From Macrotis lagotis (taxonomy: Eukaryota > Chordata > Mammalia > Peramelemorphia > Peramelidae): DNA of 64,000 bases. Where the stretch lies: NCBI RefSeq assembly GCF_037893015.1, contig NC_133660.1, positions 282,597,067-282,661,066 on the forward strand. Direction: 5' to 3'. Shown here piece by piece: positions 32,735 through 63,795 of this stretch (positions are counted from its first letter, which is position 1; each line of letters begins with the position of its first letter). Under the pieces are notes generated by a model, which searched no databases, was not told the DNA's origin, and worked only from the letters and a program-made list of their open reading frames with translations. Made by a program: the position numbers and the translations under genes.

Positions 32735-33960
32735 CTGAACGAAAGAGTAGGTATAAGGGAATAAGGTATAAGAAGCCTAGAAAAGTAGGCTGTGAATACC
32801 AAACAAGGGGTTTTATATTAGATCTTGGACCAATAGGAAGCCACTGAAGTTGATTAAGGGGGAGGGACGATGACATGATTGGACCTGTGTTTTAGGAAAA
32901 TCTCTTTGATGCTTTGGATGGAAGATGGACAGAGCAGACAGGACCACCCCTAGCTCCTGAGGTATTCTGAGAATGAGATACTGAGGGTCTGCCCCAGATC
33001 GGGTGAAATAAACATTTTGGATATGGGGAGTAAGATCATGAGGAATCCGGGGTGACTCCTGTGTTTGGAGCCTGAGGAACTAGAAGGCAATAGGAATAGG
33101 AAAAGGATGAAGAGGGAGACTTATGGCAGAAGATAGTTCTGTGTAAGATGTCTACTGGACATATTTGAGATGTCTGAAAAATAGTCGGAGATATGGGATT
33201 GGAGATCAGTGGAGAGTTTGGGGCAGGATAGATTTGAGAATCATCAGCATAAAATCGTTAAATCCATGGGAGCTAAGGAGGTCACCAAGTGAAGTCATCT
33301 AGAGAGAGAAGAGAAGGCCTGGGATGGAGTCCTGGGGACCTCTGTGGTTAGAGAACCTGACCTGGATGAGGATCCAGCAAAGGAGACAGAAGGCATAGTC
33401 AGGGAGATAGGAGGAAAACCAGGGAGGGGGATTTGGGAGAAGGTATCAGAAAACCTAGAGAGAAGAGAGTCTTGAGAGAGACCAACACTGTCCAAAGTAG
33501 CAGAGGGGTCAAGGAAAATAAAGGTCAATGGATTTGGTCACTAAGAGATCATCAGAAACTTTGGCTAAAGCAGTTTCGGTGGAATGATAAGGTCAGAAGC
33601 CAGAAAGTAAGAGATGAAATAGGGAGAGAGAGAAGAGAGACAGTAGAGGCACTTTTTGTAGCTGACCTTTTCAAGGAATTTAGTCACAAAGGGCAGAAGA
33701 GACACAGGATGATAGTATCAGGAGATGGAAAGTTGAGGCGAGGGGTTTTTCATGGTTGGGAAGGCCTGGGCATGTCTGTAGACTGGGAAGCAGCCAGGAG
33801 ACAGAGAGATGAAAAAATGCGATCGTGTGCAGAGGACATGAGGAGACAGGATGAAACGGGATCAATTGACAGGTTAGGAGGGTTGGCCTGGAGGAAGAGC
33901 ACCACGGGTCACAGGACAAGAGGGCAGAAGCCACCTGAGGGACAGGAGGCTGTGAGCCCC
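32735..33960 (-). repeat. Ancient L2-clade LINE, reverse transcriptase region
   Basis: On the minus strand this encodes recognisable L2-clade RT blocks in order: G-F-x-P-Y-H-S-T-E-T-A-L near 33600-33560, a decayed LDLSAAFDTVDHSLL block near 33520-33480, SFAGSSSRSGSLTTEVPRT near 33390-33330, and the catalytic YADD at 33251..33240. The frame is broken in several places. The sequence right of 33760 is more diverged. No host gene overlaps. Confidence 0.75.
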
Positions 33961-34195
33961 CATCTTGGGGATCCACTCCATACAAGTGATTTTGATTCAG
34001 TCATTTCCGATGGAAAATCACTCTCATTTGTAGAGAAAAACAGAAACCCCCAAATCCAGGTGTTTTGCTTGATTTCTGTTGTCAGTTGTCATCTCATCTA
34101 CTTCAAGAATCTGAATCTTCTTTTTCTCCTAACACAACTAAAACATAAAAATTAATAAACAACCCAGCAACAGTTTGTTAATTGTCTTTATCTTG

Positions 34196-34197
<2 letters not shown>

Positions 34198-34244
<47 letters not shown>

Positions 34245-34268
34245 GCACACACACACACAGACACACAC
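34198..34268. repeat. (CA)n microsatellite
   Basis: About 32 CA units with two interruptions (CAGACG, CAG). Confidence 0.95.
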
Positions 34269-34402
34269 ATCCACATTGGTCTCTTTAAGTAAATTTCATA
34301 TTTTTCCCTTTTCATTGGAATTGTTTCCCTTTATGTCTTCGGAATTTCATTCTTTAGCATCTCCATCCCCTCTGCATTAACTGAAACACTTTAGTTTATT
34401 AT

Positions 34403-34650
34403 ATCTTTTCTCCCTCCCTCCCCTCTTCCCCTTCCTCCCTTCTTTCCTTCCTTCCTCCCTCCCTTCCTTCCCCCTCCTCCCCCTTCCTTCCTTCCTCCTC
34501 CTCCTTCCCCCACCCCTTTCTTCTTCCCTTTTCTCTCTCCCACCTCCCTTCTTTATGTGAAACAATCAGGTCCTCTGGACTTCAGAGCTGGTGCTCCATC
34601 CACTGTGCTAACTGCCCTTCTTTCTCTTCTTTCCTTGCTTCCTTCCTTCC
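34403..34650. repeat. Polypyrimidine (CCTT)n tract with SINE fragment
   Basis: About 150 bp of C and T in CCTT/CCCT blocks, interrupted at 34562-34620 by a minus-oriented SINE piece (CAGAGCTGGTGCTCCATCCA, CTGTGCTAACTGCCC), then a further CTTCCTT run. Confidence 0.7.
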
Positions 34651-36300
34651 CTGGACCAGTTTATAATGCACCCCCCACCCCAACCTGCTGTGAACACCAG
34701 ACTGGTTCAGTCCATGGCAGCTCTGGGCTCCAACACCGTGCCAGCCTCCCCAGGAGGATACGCTATGTATCTCCATGCCCAACGATCCTATCTCTCTGTA
34801 GAACGTGAAACCTACTTTCTCAAAGTAGAGGGTCCTGCTCTGAACTGAATTCCATGCTCCCAATGAGGCCAGAAGATGGTGGAGGTCAGATGTCTTCTCC
34901 TTTATCACAAGTGTTAGGACAGAATGTTCTGCCCATGTCCGTAGCACATTCCAATGATAAAATCCCTTCGTTTTTTCCTTTGACCTTCACCTCAATTCCG
35001 CCATGCTTTTGCTTCTGGTTCCTGGATTTCTTACAAGAGTATATCTTATTGTCAATGTTACACCCCTTCCCTTTTATTTGTCCCATTGCTTTTGAACAAA
35101 ATATAGCTTTACAGAGCCATGACTTAATAATGAGTTCCATCCCACCAATTCCCAGTGATGCCTTTGAGATCAAATTTGCCCCCATGCCTTGGGCCAGCCA
35201 GTTATCTAAACTTTGGGTATATATATGTAGAGACACTTCAGGCCCTTGGTTTTACCATTGGTTCCTTTCTTGGATGTTGTCTCTTGGATGTTTCACTGTG
35301 TGACTCTATAGTATCTAACTTTTGAGGATGCCCACTAACAATCTTTGCCCCCCCATCCTCTTTAGTTTAGATTAGCATGATGCCTGACAAATACTTTGTC
35401 AGCCTTGATTAGACATACTCTGTCTCTGCCGGGAATCTGTCATCCCTTTATTGTAACCTTGGATCTAGAAGTGCCCTGCCAGGGATCCAGACGCCACCAT
35501 CTTAGCCTAAATTCACTTTCCTCTTGTGCATCCCTGGCCTTCAAAATGACAAGGAGGAAAAAACAGCCTAGATACCATGTTCCTTGCCTTCTTACCCAAG
35601 TCTTCATTGCTTCGTACCAGAAGAGGGTTTTGGTCCTCTGTTCTGATTAGTCTTGGGAGAGTTGTCACATCTTGGGTACATGCCCCAGGAGAACAATAGA
35701 CCTTTTTATAGTTTTGTCAGGTCTGCCGAGAGCTGTTTCTGTACTGCATCCCTGCTATCTTCTGTTTCTCCTCTGATCCTTCCTACACGTCCTTTCATCT
35801 GATAGTTTTATCTTTCTCAGAAGGACCTTCCGAGGGTTCTTTCTCCTCTTTAGAAGCCTCAGATCTGTTTTCCCCTTTCTGTCCATATCTCTATACCTCC
35901 CTTCTTTCTCTCTCCTCATCTCTCTATCTTTCCCTCCCTCCCACTCTCCTGTGGATGGGCGGCGGTCCAATCTGTTTTTAAGCTCAATTAATAGAGCTTA
36001 TTTTTCCTTTTACCTTCTTCTCTTCTATCAGTCTGAGAAGGGTCCGGTCTCCTCTCCTTCACCTTAGATCCCCGCCCCCTCCACAGAAGCCTCCCTTCTG
36101 TTTTCTTTATGGAGCCTTTCATTCTCCCTAAGGACCTGAGCGCAGAGTTGTTTTTCCAGTCCCTCTGCTTTTTCCTCCCGGAGGGAGATCAGCCTGCATT
36201 TGGAACCCAGATAACAGACACACAGCTATGGCAGGAATAGAAACCCTGCCTCTAGGATAGAAGTCCCTGCCCACCTTCTCTTCTCCATGGTGGTCAGGAT
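34650..36300. other. Intergenic sequence with no recognised gene
   Basis: Moderately AT-rich. The longest open frames (34854-35303 plus, 35236-34886 minus) have no domain or family resemblance I recognise and lack splice or promoter context. The interval may be an old, unassigned repeat, since 35000-35750 has the texture of a decayed mobile element, but I cannot name a family. Confidence 0.4.
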
Positions 36301-36317
36301 TTTCATTCTCATTTCTT

Positions 36318-36486
36318 TTGCTTTTTTTTTTTGGTTTTTTTTTTTTTTGCAAAGCAATGGGGTTAAGTGGCTTGCCCAAGGCCACACAACTAGGTCATTA
36401 TGAAGTATCTGAGGCTGGATTTGAACCCAGGTCCTCCTGACTCCAAGGCCAGGGCACTCTATCCACTGCGCCACCTAGCTGCCCCT
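36318..36486 (-). repeat. Full-length marsupial SINE with 14-bp target duplications
   Basis: Minus-oriented Mon1/WSINE1-type SINE: T tail, GCAATGGGGTTAAGTGGCTT, GCCCAAGGCCACACAACTAG, TTTGAACCCAGGTCC, CCACTGCGCCACCTAGCTGC. It is flanked by perfect 14-bp direct repeats CATTCTCATTTCTT at 36304-36317 and 36487-36500, proving retroposition. Confidence 0.9.
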
Positions 36487-36974
36487 CATTCTCATTTCTT
36501 AAGCTTCATCCACTGGATGAACTGAATTTTCTCCTTACCTTTTCTTTGCCAGCTCCTTTCTCCTTACCTTTCTTGAGTCCATCTCTTCAGCTTGGATTCC
36601 CATACACACCTTAATCCTTCTCTGGCCTCCAAAATCTTCCCTTATGCTGCACCAGTTCTTTCCTCCTCTCTTCTCCCATGCAAACTGGGAGCAGAGGCAG
36701 GAGGTCGAAATCAGTTAAATGTCTACAGGAATTGTTAATAGGCCTTCAGTAGTAGCATCTCCTATTTTTAGCACCAACAGTTTGTTCACATGGCTCCAAT
36801 TTGCCTATCTCCACCTTCTAATTTTTTATTTCCCTCTAATTTGGTTGTGATCTCTTCTAAAAAGACAACGAAGTTATTTGCACAGACAGTTGATTTGGAA
36901 GTGACCCCCCCCTGTTCCCTCCTGTTAATCAGTGATCTGGGACCCCTTAGACACAGTGCACTTCCCTTTTCGGT

Positions 36975-37225
36975 GCTATTTGGTGCTGTGGAGAGAGCCC
37001 TGGGCCTGGTGTCTGGAGGACTCATCTTTTTGAGTTCAAATCGGGCCTCAGATATTTACTAGCTGTGTGACCCTGAGCAGGTCACTTAACCCACCGCCTC
37101 AGTTTCCTTAGTCAAAATGAGCTGGAGAAGGAAAGGGCCAATCGCTCCAGGGAACGTTTGCCAAGAAAACCACAAACAGGGTCATGAAGAGTCAGACGAG
37201 AAGGAAAAACAACAACAGACATATT
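36975..37225 (+). repeat. Full-length Mar1-like CORE-SINE
   Basis: tRNA-like head with GAGTTCAAATCGGGCCTCAG, GTGACCCTGAGCAGGTCACT, CTCAGTTTCCTTAGTC, then the Mar1 tail GTTTGCCAAGAAAACCACAA, GGGTCATGAAGAGTCAGACG and AACAACAACA. This tail is related to that of RTE LINEs. Confidence 0.8.
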
Positions 37226-39700
37226 CGACACTCCCTGAGTCTTTTTTGGAACAAAGTACTGAGGACATAGAGGTGTAAAGCTTCCAGGGAGCCTGGCCGA
37301 CTTCAACGCTTGTTTCTTAATCCTGAGCCATATTTGCCACATATTTTTTGCCTTCCTTTGGCGATGCCCACGTTTGCTTTGAAGTCACTCAAGGCCCAGT
37401 GGAGGATCTAATAGAATCTACAGACGTTTTCTGCCTGGGCCTTAATCCTCTGTGATGGTGGAAGCAACAACCATCTTTGTGACGGCGGTCTCACACACAC
37501 TGCTCAGGAAGCCTCTTCCACAGAGGCACAAGGGGCTTTCGGTCTTTTGCTTTCATTTTTATCCAACAAGGTCTTCTTGGCCATTAGATAAGGACCTTCC
37601 CCTGGCCCCTCACCCTCTTGTGATGTCTTCCCCATTCACGTGACAACTTGAAGCTTTTCTCTGTGTTTCTAATTGTGCTTAGTAAAGAAAGATGACGTGG
37701 TGACAAAGCACCGACTCCCCTTGGACCTAGTACTGCTGGGTTTTTTTTTTTCAAAAACATGAATTTATTCCATTTTGATAGATTAGGGAACATTTTGAAC
37801 ATAAGTTGAATTTTGGGTTTGCTTTTAAGCTATTTTTTCTTCTTACTTTTTAAAAAACATTTTAGTAGTTTCCCAATTATATACAATAGTAGTTTCTTCC
37901 TATCATTTTAAAAAAAAATTATTTATTTATTCTTATTTTGTACAGTAGTACTGCTCTTTTGCACAGCAGGCTATCAATTGACACAGTCAGCAGTTCAGGG
38001 GTGAATGGAAGGGAAGGATTCCCCAATGAAAGGCAGGAGGGGCCCTCAGCAATGGGGGCCATTGGTTTTTACCCTGCCACTTTAAGCCTTAAGACCTCGG
38101 TCCAAGGACTTGGGCCACGGAAGGTGGCCTTTGGTAATTGGATTGCTCGATCACATCAGGTCAGGGCAGACTGGAGAGTTTGACTCAACATTCTAGGAGA
38201 GAGATGGCAGAAAGGTCATCTCTGACAAAGATCTGGAGGCAAGACCGAGTGAGCAGGAGGAAAGGAGACCTGGAAGGAGAGATGTGCAGGGTCAGTGGGC
38301 AAGGGAGTGGAGCGGTCAAGTTGGGGGGTCTTGGTTTTAGGGTTAAGATTGAAGAGCCCCAGTGTTATCCCAAAGCATCTTTTGAAGGCGTCTGCACCAC
38401 CGTGGCTGCTGGGCTCTTTGTGCTAGCTCCCAGGGAGCTTGTGGTGGGAAGGTTGCGAGTGGAAAGATCCCTTTGGGATAATAATGGCCCCTCCTTCCCA
38501 GGATTGTGTTAGCATGGTCCTTGGGCACATCAGGTCCGTAAGATTTCTAGCTATTCCATCCTTGCTGTGGACACCAGCTACCACCCAGCCCTGATGGGCA
38601 GGAGGCTCCCCCAGACCCTAAATAGATGGTTTTACCCAGAGATAGTTTCATGGATGGCAGCATCACTGAAGGAGATGCCATACCATCTGCTCTGGCACCA
38701 TACACTAAGGAAGTGCGTATTCAATGACCCAGGGAGCCTTCCTTCATCTGTGGGCTCAGGGACACAGAGATGGGAGCTGTGGAGTCCGGGATCCCCTGAG
38801 GCCTCTCTTTGGACAGACTTTCTGAGCAGTTTTGGGGTTCAGCCAACGTCACCCTCCCCTGAACTCCCAACAGCATGATAGCTGTCCACAGACATCACTG
38901 GGCACTTGTCAGTGACTGCTTGAGGTTGGGGGGGTGGGTCTCTGATGGTCTGAACACATTCCAAAGGCTCCTTCCTCTGGCCACAGTTCTGGATGTGGAT
39001 CCCTGGTAGAAATGGGGTGAAGATCAATGAATGTGTGGGGTCCCTGAAAGCCAGTGCTCCAAGGAAGGGGCCAGAGAGAAGCTGGGGTGAAAGGGGACTG
39101 CTTCCTCCTCACTTGGCTAGTCCAGAGGGCTCAGGGCCAGGTGTGAGTGGCCTAAGGAAGGAGCTGCCCAACAGGCTTCCCTGCCCTGGCTCTTGATGTC
39201 AAAACTTGTTAGGCGAAAGTCCCATGATCAGACTTGGGGCCCAATGAGAAGGGAGGAGGTTGGGCCAGAGCTCCCCGCTCTCCCCATCCAAAGCATCCTC
39301 AGCTCCAGTGGCCAGGCATTGTCCTGGTCTCATCATCTTCCCCTCCTCCACCCATGTCTACAGAGTGGCTGCCTTGAACCTTAGCTGCACCCCGTGAGGA
39401 GCTGGGGTGGGTCTTGGGGACATCCTTGGGGGAGGCAGGATCACTATAACCACTGCCCTGGCCCTGGCCCCTCCAGACATTCCTCTTTGAAGTGGATAGG
39501 GACAGACAATTGAGAGTGGGTCAGGCAGGTCCCACCCCAGAGACCTGGCTCTGGGCCAACTGTGGAGCCACCACCACTGCTCTGGGGCATGGATCAGGGA
39601 CAAGAGGGGGCCATCAGGGCAGCGAAGCTGCCATCACTTCCTGTGGCCCTTTGGTTTTTTAGCTAAGGGCCGAGCCGGCAGAGGAGACACACACACAATC
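37226..39700. other. Intergenic sequence downstream of PACS1
   Basis: No gene, RNA or named repeat recognised. 37740-37935 is AT-rich with T and A runs and may be LINE-derived. The open frames here are short, overlapping and without family resemblance. Confidence 0.4.
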
Positions 39701-39726
39701 CCAAGCAGCTGGTAAGAAATCACCAG

Positions 39727-39732
39727 TTTATT
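39727..39732 (-). terminator. PACS1: PACS1 poly(A) signal
   Basis: AATAAA on the minus strand, about 1.12 kb after the PACS1 stop codon. The sequence 39733-40854 is read as the PACS1 3' UTR; its open frames are spurious. Confidence 0.7.
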
Positions 39733-40854
39733 GAATGAAAAATCCAACAGCAATGGCCCCCGTGGTCCCCATACCCATGGCCCAACGAAGAGAAGAGCTG
39801 AGCCCAGTCAAAGGGCTTTGGACAGCAGGACAGGAGGGATGGGCTGAGCTAGGCCGCCTTTTAGAAAGAACCAAGATCTGTCCAAACTGCTGGGCTGGGG
39901 GTCACTTTGGGGGGGGGGGAGGGAAGAGGGGCTCAGTGGACAGAATGCTGGAGGACTTCTGCAGCCCTTGCACCTGGATTAACACCCCCCTCCTCCACAC
40001 TTTGGGGTGAGGGAAGCTAGGGCTCAGACCATATGAAGAGAGGATGATTCTGTGTGTGTGGGGGCAGTTCTAGCAGGGGCTTGGCCCAATCTGGGGGGCT
40101 GCTCCTTAGGGCAAGGGGCTACAGAGGGAGGAGGGGGAAGACAGACAGCTGGGTCAGTGCACCAGGGCAGGAGTGTTGGGACCAGAGAAGCCGGAGGGCA
40201 CAGGGGCCTGGAGTGCATGGGGGTCACATCGAACAGGAGAGAGTAGCCGGGGCAAGGCAGTGGGGACAGAAGCCAATGAGCTCTCGAGGACACACACAGG
40301 ACATCGACGCAGACACTCCTGGGGACACCGGGGATGCTGGGCCAGGCCTGGGGGGGCCTGGCCAGCCAGGAGACACAGAGGTACAGCTGCCCCGCCCCTC
40401 GGGCTGCAAGCCAAGGCGATGGTGGGGAGGAGAGGGCAATGATAAAACTCCTCTGGGGACCCTTGCCCAGGAAGAGGAGGACAAGCGACTTTGGAGGCAG
40501 GAGCCTTAAACCAGAGAGGCTGGTATCTAACCAGGCAGGGCCTGGAATGCTTTGTTCCTGGGGTGACCTCGGGCTCCACTGAAGGAGCCCACCGTGGAAA
40601 TGTCTGCTTTAATTCCAGTGACTGACAGGCCCCAAGAAGGAGGTTCAGGGCCCAAGTGAGGAGGGGGTGGGACAGGAGGGAGGGGGAGTGACCAGCTTCC
40701 CCAGTGGCAGTGTCCCTCAGGAGTGGGCAAGGGAAGGGGACCCTCAGGCCCCAGGCCTGCTGGCACTGCCCCCCACTCCCCACCAGGAGATGACCTGGCC
40801 CAGCAGACAACACGAAGGGAGAACAGTGGGGTCCTCGGTCAGGAGGTGGGGCAG

Positions 40855-59786
<18,932 letters not shown>

Positions 59787-59999
59787 CTGAAACAAAGTTG
59801 AAACTTGTCTTGGTTGGTGTAATCAATCTGTAACGACCATTCAGTATGATCTCCCCAGACAGGGCAGACTCTCAGTCCCTGAAGACACCCAAGATGATCA
59901 GTCAGGGGATGATCGGTCATAGGAAGCCTCCACCCCCCCCTCCCCCAGCCACCCCCCAGGTCAAAGGTTAGATTGATCCAGGTGATTCATGATCTTTTT

Positions 60000-60093
60000 T
60001 TTGCAAGACAGTAGGGTTCAGTGACTAGTCCAAGGTCACACAGGTTTGAACTCAAGGCTCTCCTGACTCTAGGACCTGAGCCACCTCACTTCC
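60000..60093 (-). repeat. Degraded marsupial SINE
   Basis: T run, GCAAGACAGTAGGGTTCAGT, GACTAGTCCAAGGTCACACA, GTTTGAACTCAAGGCTCTCC and CTGACTCTAGGACCTGAGCC, with internal deletions. Confidence 0.65.
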
Positions 60094-60095
60094 CC

Positions 60096-61145
60096 ATGTG
60101 TCTACTTCTTTTTCTTTTGCTAAAATTTATTTTCATCCACATACGCACGCATACTTTTAAGTTACAACATTTCCTCCCCTTAGTGGTGGACGGTCAGGTT
60201 AGCCCTGGACATACATAGTTTGATAAACATGTTTCCAGATTAGTTATTTTCAATGTGAGGAATTAGGATTAAGAGAAAGAGATACAGCAGAGACCATTTT
60301 TATAAAGTGTCCATCAGGTTCTGAAGGGTTGATTTTTCTGTGTGTATTTTGTTTTTCTTCCTCTGGATGAGGATAAATAGTCCATCACCAGTTTAACAGG
60401 GTTGTCCCAGCTCTTTGAACGGCTGAGAGGAGCTGCTGCCATCAAGGTAGTTCATCTCACAACGTTGTTGTTCATGTGGACATTGTTCTCTTGGCTCTGC
60501 TCCCTTTGCTCAGCATCAGATCCCATAAATCATTCCTTGCTTCTCTGGAGTCTGACCATTCATGGTTTCTTATAGAACAATACTATTCCATAGTATTCAT
60601 GTACCACAACTTGTTTAGCCATTCCCCAATGGCTGGGCATCCTCTCAATGTCCACTTCTTTGTCACTACATAAACAGCTGCTATGGATATTTTGGAACAT
60701 GTGGGACTTTTCCCAATTTTTTTTTAATTTCTTCTGGATATAGTCCTAGAATTGGACTTTCTGGGTCAAAGGGTTTGAACAGTTTTATTGCTCTTTGGAC
60801 ATAGGTCCATATTGCTCTCCAGAAAGGCTGGGTCCATTTACAATTCCACCAGCAATGCATCAATGTCCCAATCCTCCCACAAATTCTGCAACATTGATCA
60901 CCTCCCCCTTTTCTCATCTTGGCCAATCTGACAGGTGTGAGAGGATACCCCATTGTTGTTTTAATTTGCATTTCTCTAATCAGTAGTGATTTGGAGCATT
61001 TTTTCCTATGATTATATATAGCTTTAATTCCTTCATTTGAAAACTGTTTGCTCTTGTCCTTTGAATGTGTCTTCTTTTCTTGAAAAGTTTGTCCTGAATT
61101 CTTCCCATTCAAGAACTGGTTGCTTCTAAGAAAGCCACTTCCCAT
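60096..61145 (-). repeat. LINE-1 copy: ORF2 C-terminus plus 3' UTR
   Basis: An open frame at 61145..60681 translates to the L1 ORF2p C-terminal region: KQFSNEGIKAIYNHRKKCSK, LLIREMQIKTTMGYPLTPVR, CCRICGRIGTLMHCWWNCKW (Cys-rich knuckle) and TQPFWRAIWTYVQ. The 3' UTR follows to about 60096. The copy is 5' truncated. It lies in the intron upstream of the first PACS1 exon seen here, in the same sense as the gene. Confidence 0.88.
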
Positions 61146-62280
61146 AAGAGTCTACGCTGGCAACAGCCTGGAAAAAAGAGGACAAGGCGCCAGCCACAAA
61201 CAGGAGAAGTCTGTGACAAGGGCTACCCTTGTGTGACTCTTAGACTTCAATTCTTGGTCACAGTTTGTGTCCTATGCTGAGAGTTCCCATTCCTCAAACT
61301 GGATATGAAAGGCCTTGGCAGACAGAACCTCAACACAAACTCAACACAGCCCAAAGAGAGGCACTCTTGCCCCCAAGCAGGCTGGTGGTCCTGACCTCTC
61401 AGAACATACCAAGACCTCCAGAGAGGGCCGTCTGCTTCCCCATCCCACCCCTGCTGGTCTGGCCCTCTGTGGTCAGATCCCACACCCCACAACAACCCTT
61501 CATATTGTGGCAGATGGCTCACTTGCTCTTCTGACCAATCATCAAGGGTCATGGCCTCAAGGCCTTTCCCAATCCAGGCTCCCCCATTCTGGGGGCCTGG
61601 AGCAAGACAAAACACTCCTCATCCTTATTTCAGGAGTCCAAGACAATGGAAATTCATCTTTAGGCCCCTTCAACACAGCCAGGTCTACCTTAGCACTCTT
61701 TCCTTCCCTGGTGATAGATGGAAAAATCATGAAAGGCTTGAAAACAATGGAATCAGAAAACTTTGTCCACCCCCACTCTAGCTAATGGCAGTGTGTCTGT
61801 CTCTGGAGCTCATGCATCAAGGAGGGCACATCCAGCTGTGTAATTCCTCATTTGTTTTGGCACAGGAGGGGTTCCCTTGATGTTTGAGATTGGGGCACCA
61901 TGAATGGTAAGAAACTCAGCAGGATAACCTCAGCTCCTTCTACAAGAACCAATGGAAAGACAAGAGACTGTCAGGATCTCTTCTTCACTGTGTATCACTA
62001 GGGAAGATGAATGGTGTACGAACTGTCCTGAGGGATGAAAGGCGCCCATTCTGCCTGGGCAGGCAAAAGTGCTACTGGCAGGCCTAGGAGGCCTCGATCC
62101 ACCTGCCATCTGATATTTGGTCAAACTAGTTTCTGATCACCTACAAGATGCAAAGCACCTAGGAGATGCAGTGTGACTCAAAAGCAGCTGAGCCTGTGGC
62201 TCCCGTGCACTGTGATCACTCTGGGCCTGGGGGGCTAGTTGTGCATAAATGAGCCCCTTTCATTTCCCCTGCCAGGAGTC
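61146..62280. other. PACS1 intron, no recognised feature
   Basis: Unique-looking intron sequence. Open frames are short, on both strands, without family resemblance. Confidence 0.4.
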
Positions 62281-62289
62281 AGAGGCAGA

Positions 62290-62700
62290 GCCGTGCCAGG
62301 GCAGATTTAAACAATTCCAGTTGGACTAAACTTTACTTAAACCATACAAACAGATCTGCAGAAGCTGCTGAAGTGCCAGAGGATATGTGTAAACCACATT
62401 TATTCCCAGGATTAATTTTCTCCACTTAATGAGCTGATGGCAGCTTCCCAGTATTGGAGAGGACGCAGGACTCTGGAGACCCAGAAGTGGATTGGGAGGC
62501 TGCCTGGCTCCGACAGTGGCTGCTCTGCCCCTGATGTTTGGGGAATCCAGAGCCACGCATGTGGAACAAGATGCTGATCATCCCGGGTCTCACTCTTTGG
62601 CTCCTGACATTAAACATCCTCTGCAGAGGCCTGAAATAATTCCCCAAACCCATTCTCCCTTAAGGAGATGACTCTGTGGTCTACACTAAATAAAACTGAA
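62290..62700. other. Candidate conserved noncoding element in PACS1 intron
   Basis: Low-repeat, balanced-composition sequence with homeodomain-like words (GGATTAATTTTC, CCACTTAATGAGC) and CTGCAGAAGCTGCTGAAGTG. It has no coding signature and no repeat resemblance. The call rests on texture alone. Confidence 0.2.
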
Positions 62701-63405
62701 CAGCTGACCAAGAAGAGAGACTGGAGGGACAGAAGCCTTCTGATTGGCTTCCTTGGCTTGATTCTCTGCATAAACATGTGCAAGAAGTTCCAAACCCTGT
62801 GACCCAGCCTGGGGTGGGGGGAGCTGCAGAAGGTGGGTCTCAAAGCTCATCCAGCCCAACCTGGGCCCAACCAACAACTGGCCAGTTTCTGGCCTTCTCC
62901 TACTTTCTGGTCAGTACAAAGTTGTTTTGCCCTCAGGCTGACTGCTCTTATTCTGCTCTGCAAGGTGAAGCAGAGAAGTTCCGAAGCCTCTTCAGAGATG
63001 ATGCCCCCCAGCCACCCTTCCCATCCAGACCCACCTTCTCTCATCTACAGCTTTTCTGGCCCTGCCCCACATGCTGGGTCAGGAAGAGGAGAAGGGGAGG
63101 GGGAGAAGGAAGGAAGAGCCTTTCTCCTCCCCTCCCTCTCTTGATCCTGGTAGCCGCAATCTACGGCCTCCTGGTCATTCTCCTTGGTCAGCTCTTGGCT
63201 CAGTTTTTCTCTCTACCCTGAATCCTATCCATAGACCCAGGGAGAGGAATATGTTTATAAATAAAGGTGATGGAAAAACATAAACTATTAATAAAAATTT
63301 AAAACTTTAAGAAGAAAAAAATTTCTGGCTTAAAAAGATAATGACAAGTCAGAACATGCTCAGAGGATGACCACAATGGTCAAGAAACTAAACTGTGCCA
63401 CAATA

Positions 63406-63408
63406 TGT

Positions 63409-63464
<56 letters not shown>

Positions 63465-63470
63465 ATGAAT
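63406..63470. repeat. (TG)n(AG)n compound microsatellite
   Basis: About 19 TG units followed directly by ten AG units. Confidence 0.95.
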
Positions 63471-63579
63471 GAGAGAAAGAAGGCTTTGTCCCATGGAGAG
63501 AACATTAAAAATGTACATGGTCATACTTCTCAATTTTTTCCATTCAAATCAACAAGTCTAAAGTGTGTCCAGAGTGTTG

Positions 63580-63795
63580 GGTGCTCTGTTGGTACAGGGG
63601 CTAGAATGTTAGGTTAGGAGTCAGTTCCTGGGTTCAAATCCTTCCTCAAACACTTCCAGCTGTGTGACCCTGGGCAAGTCGCTTCACTCTGCTTCAGTTT
63701 CCTGGAGCTGGAGAAGCAAAGGACAAACTATGGCCAAGAAAACTTCAAATGGGGTTACTAAGAGTAGGATGTGAATGAAACAACCAAACAACAGT
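63580..63795 (+). repeat. Mar1-like CORE-SINE
   Basis: TTAGGAGTCAGTTCCTGGGT, TCAAATCCTTCCTCAAACAC, GTGTGACCCTGGGCAAGTCG, CTTCAGTTTCCTGGAGCTGG, then the tail GCCAAGAAAACTTCAAATGG and AACAACCAAACAACA. It lies in the 5' intron of PACS1. Confidence 0.8.

Noticed and set aside
33433-34155. 240-codon plus-strand open frame
   Set aside because: Antisense of an L2-clade LINE whose RT motifs are on the minus strand.
35000-35750. Possible mobile-element remnant
   Set aside because: No motif, terminal repeat or family word I could recognise, so no call is made.
36318-36486. tRNA-like B-box sequences considered as tRNA genes
   Set aside because: All such boxes belong to SINE heads with tails or target duplications; no cloverleaf was recognised.
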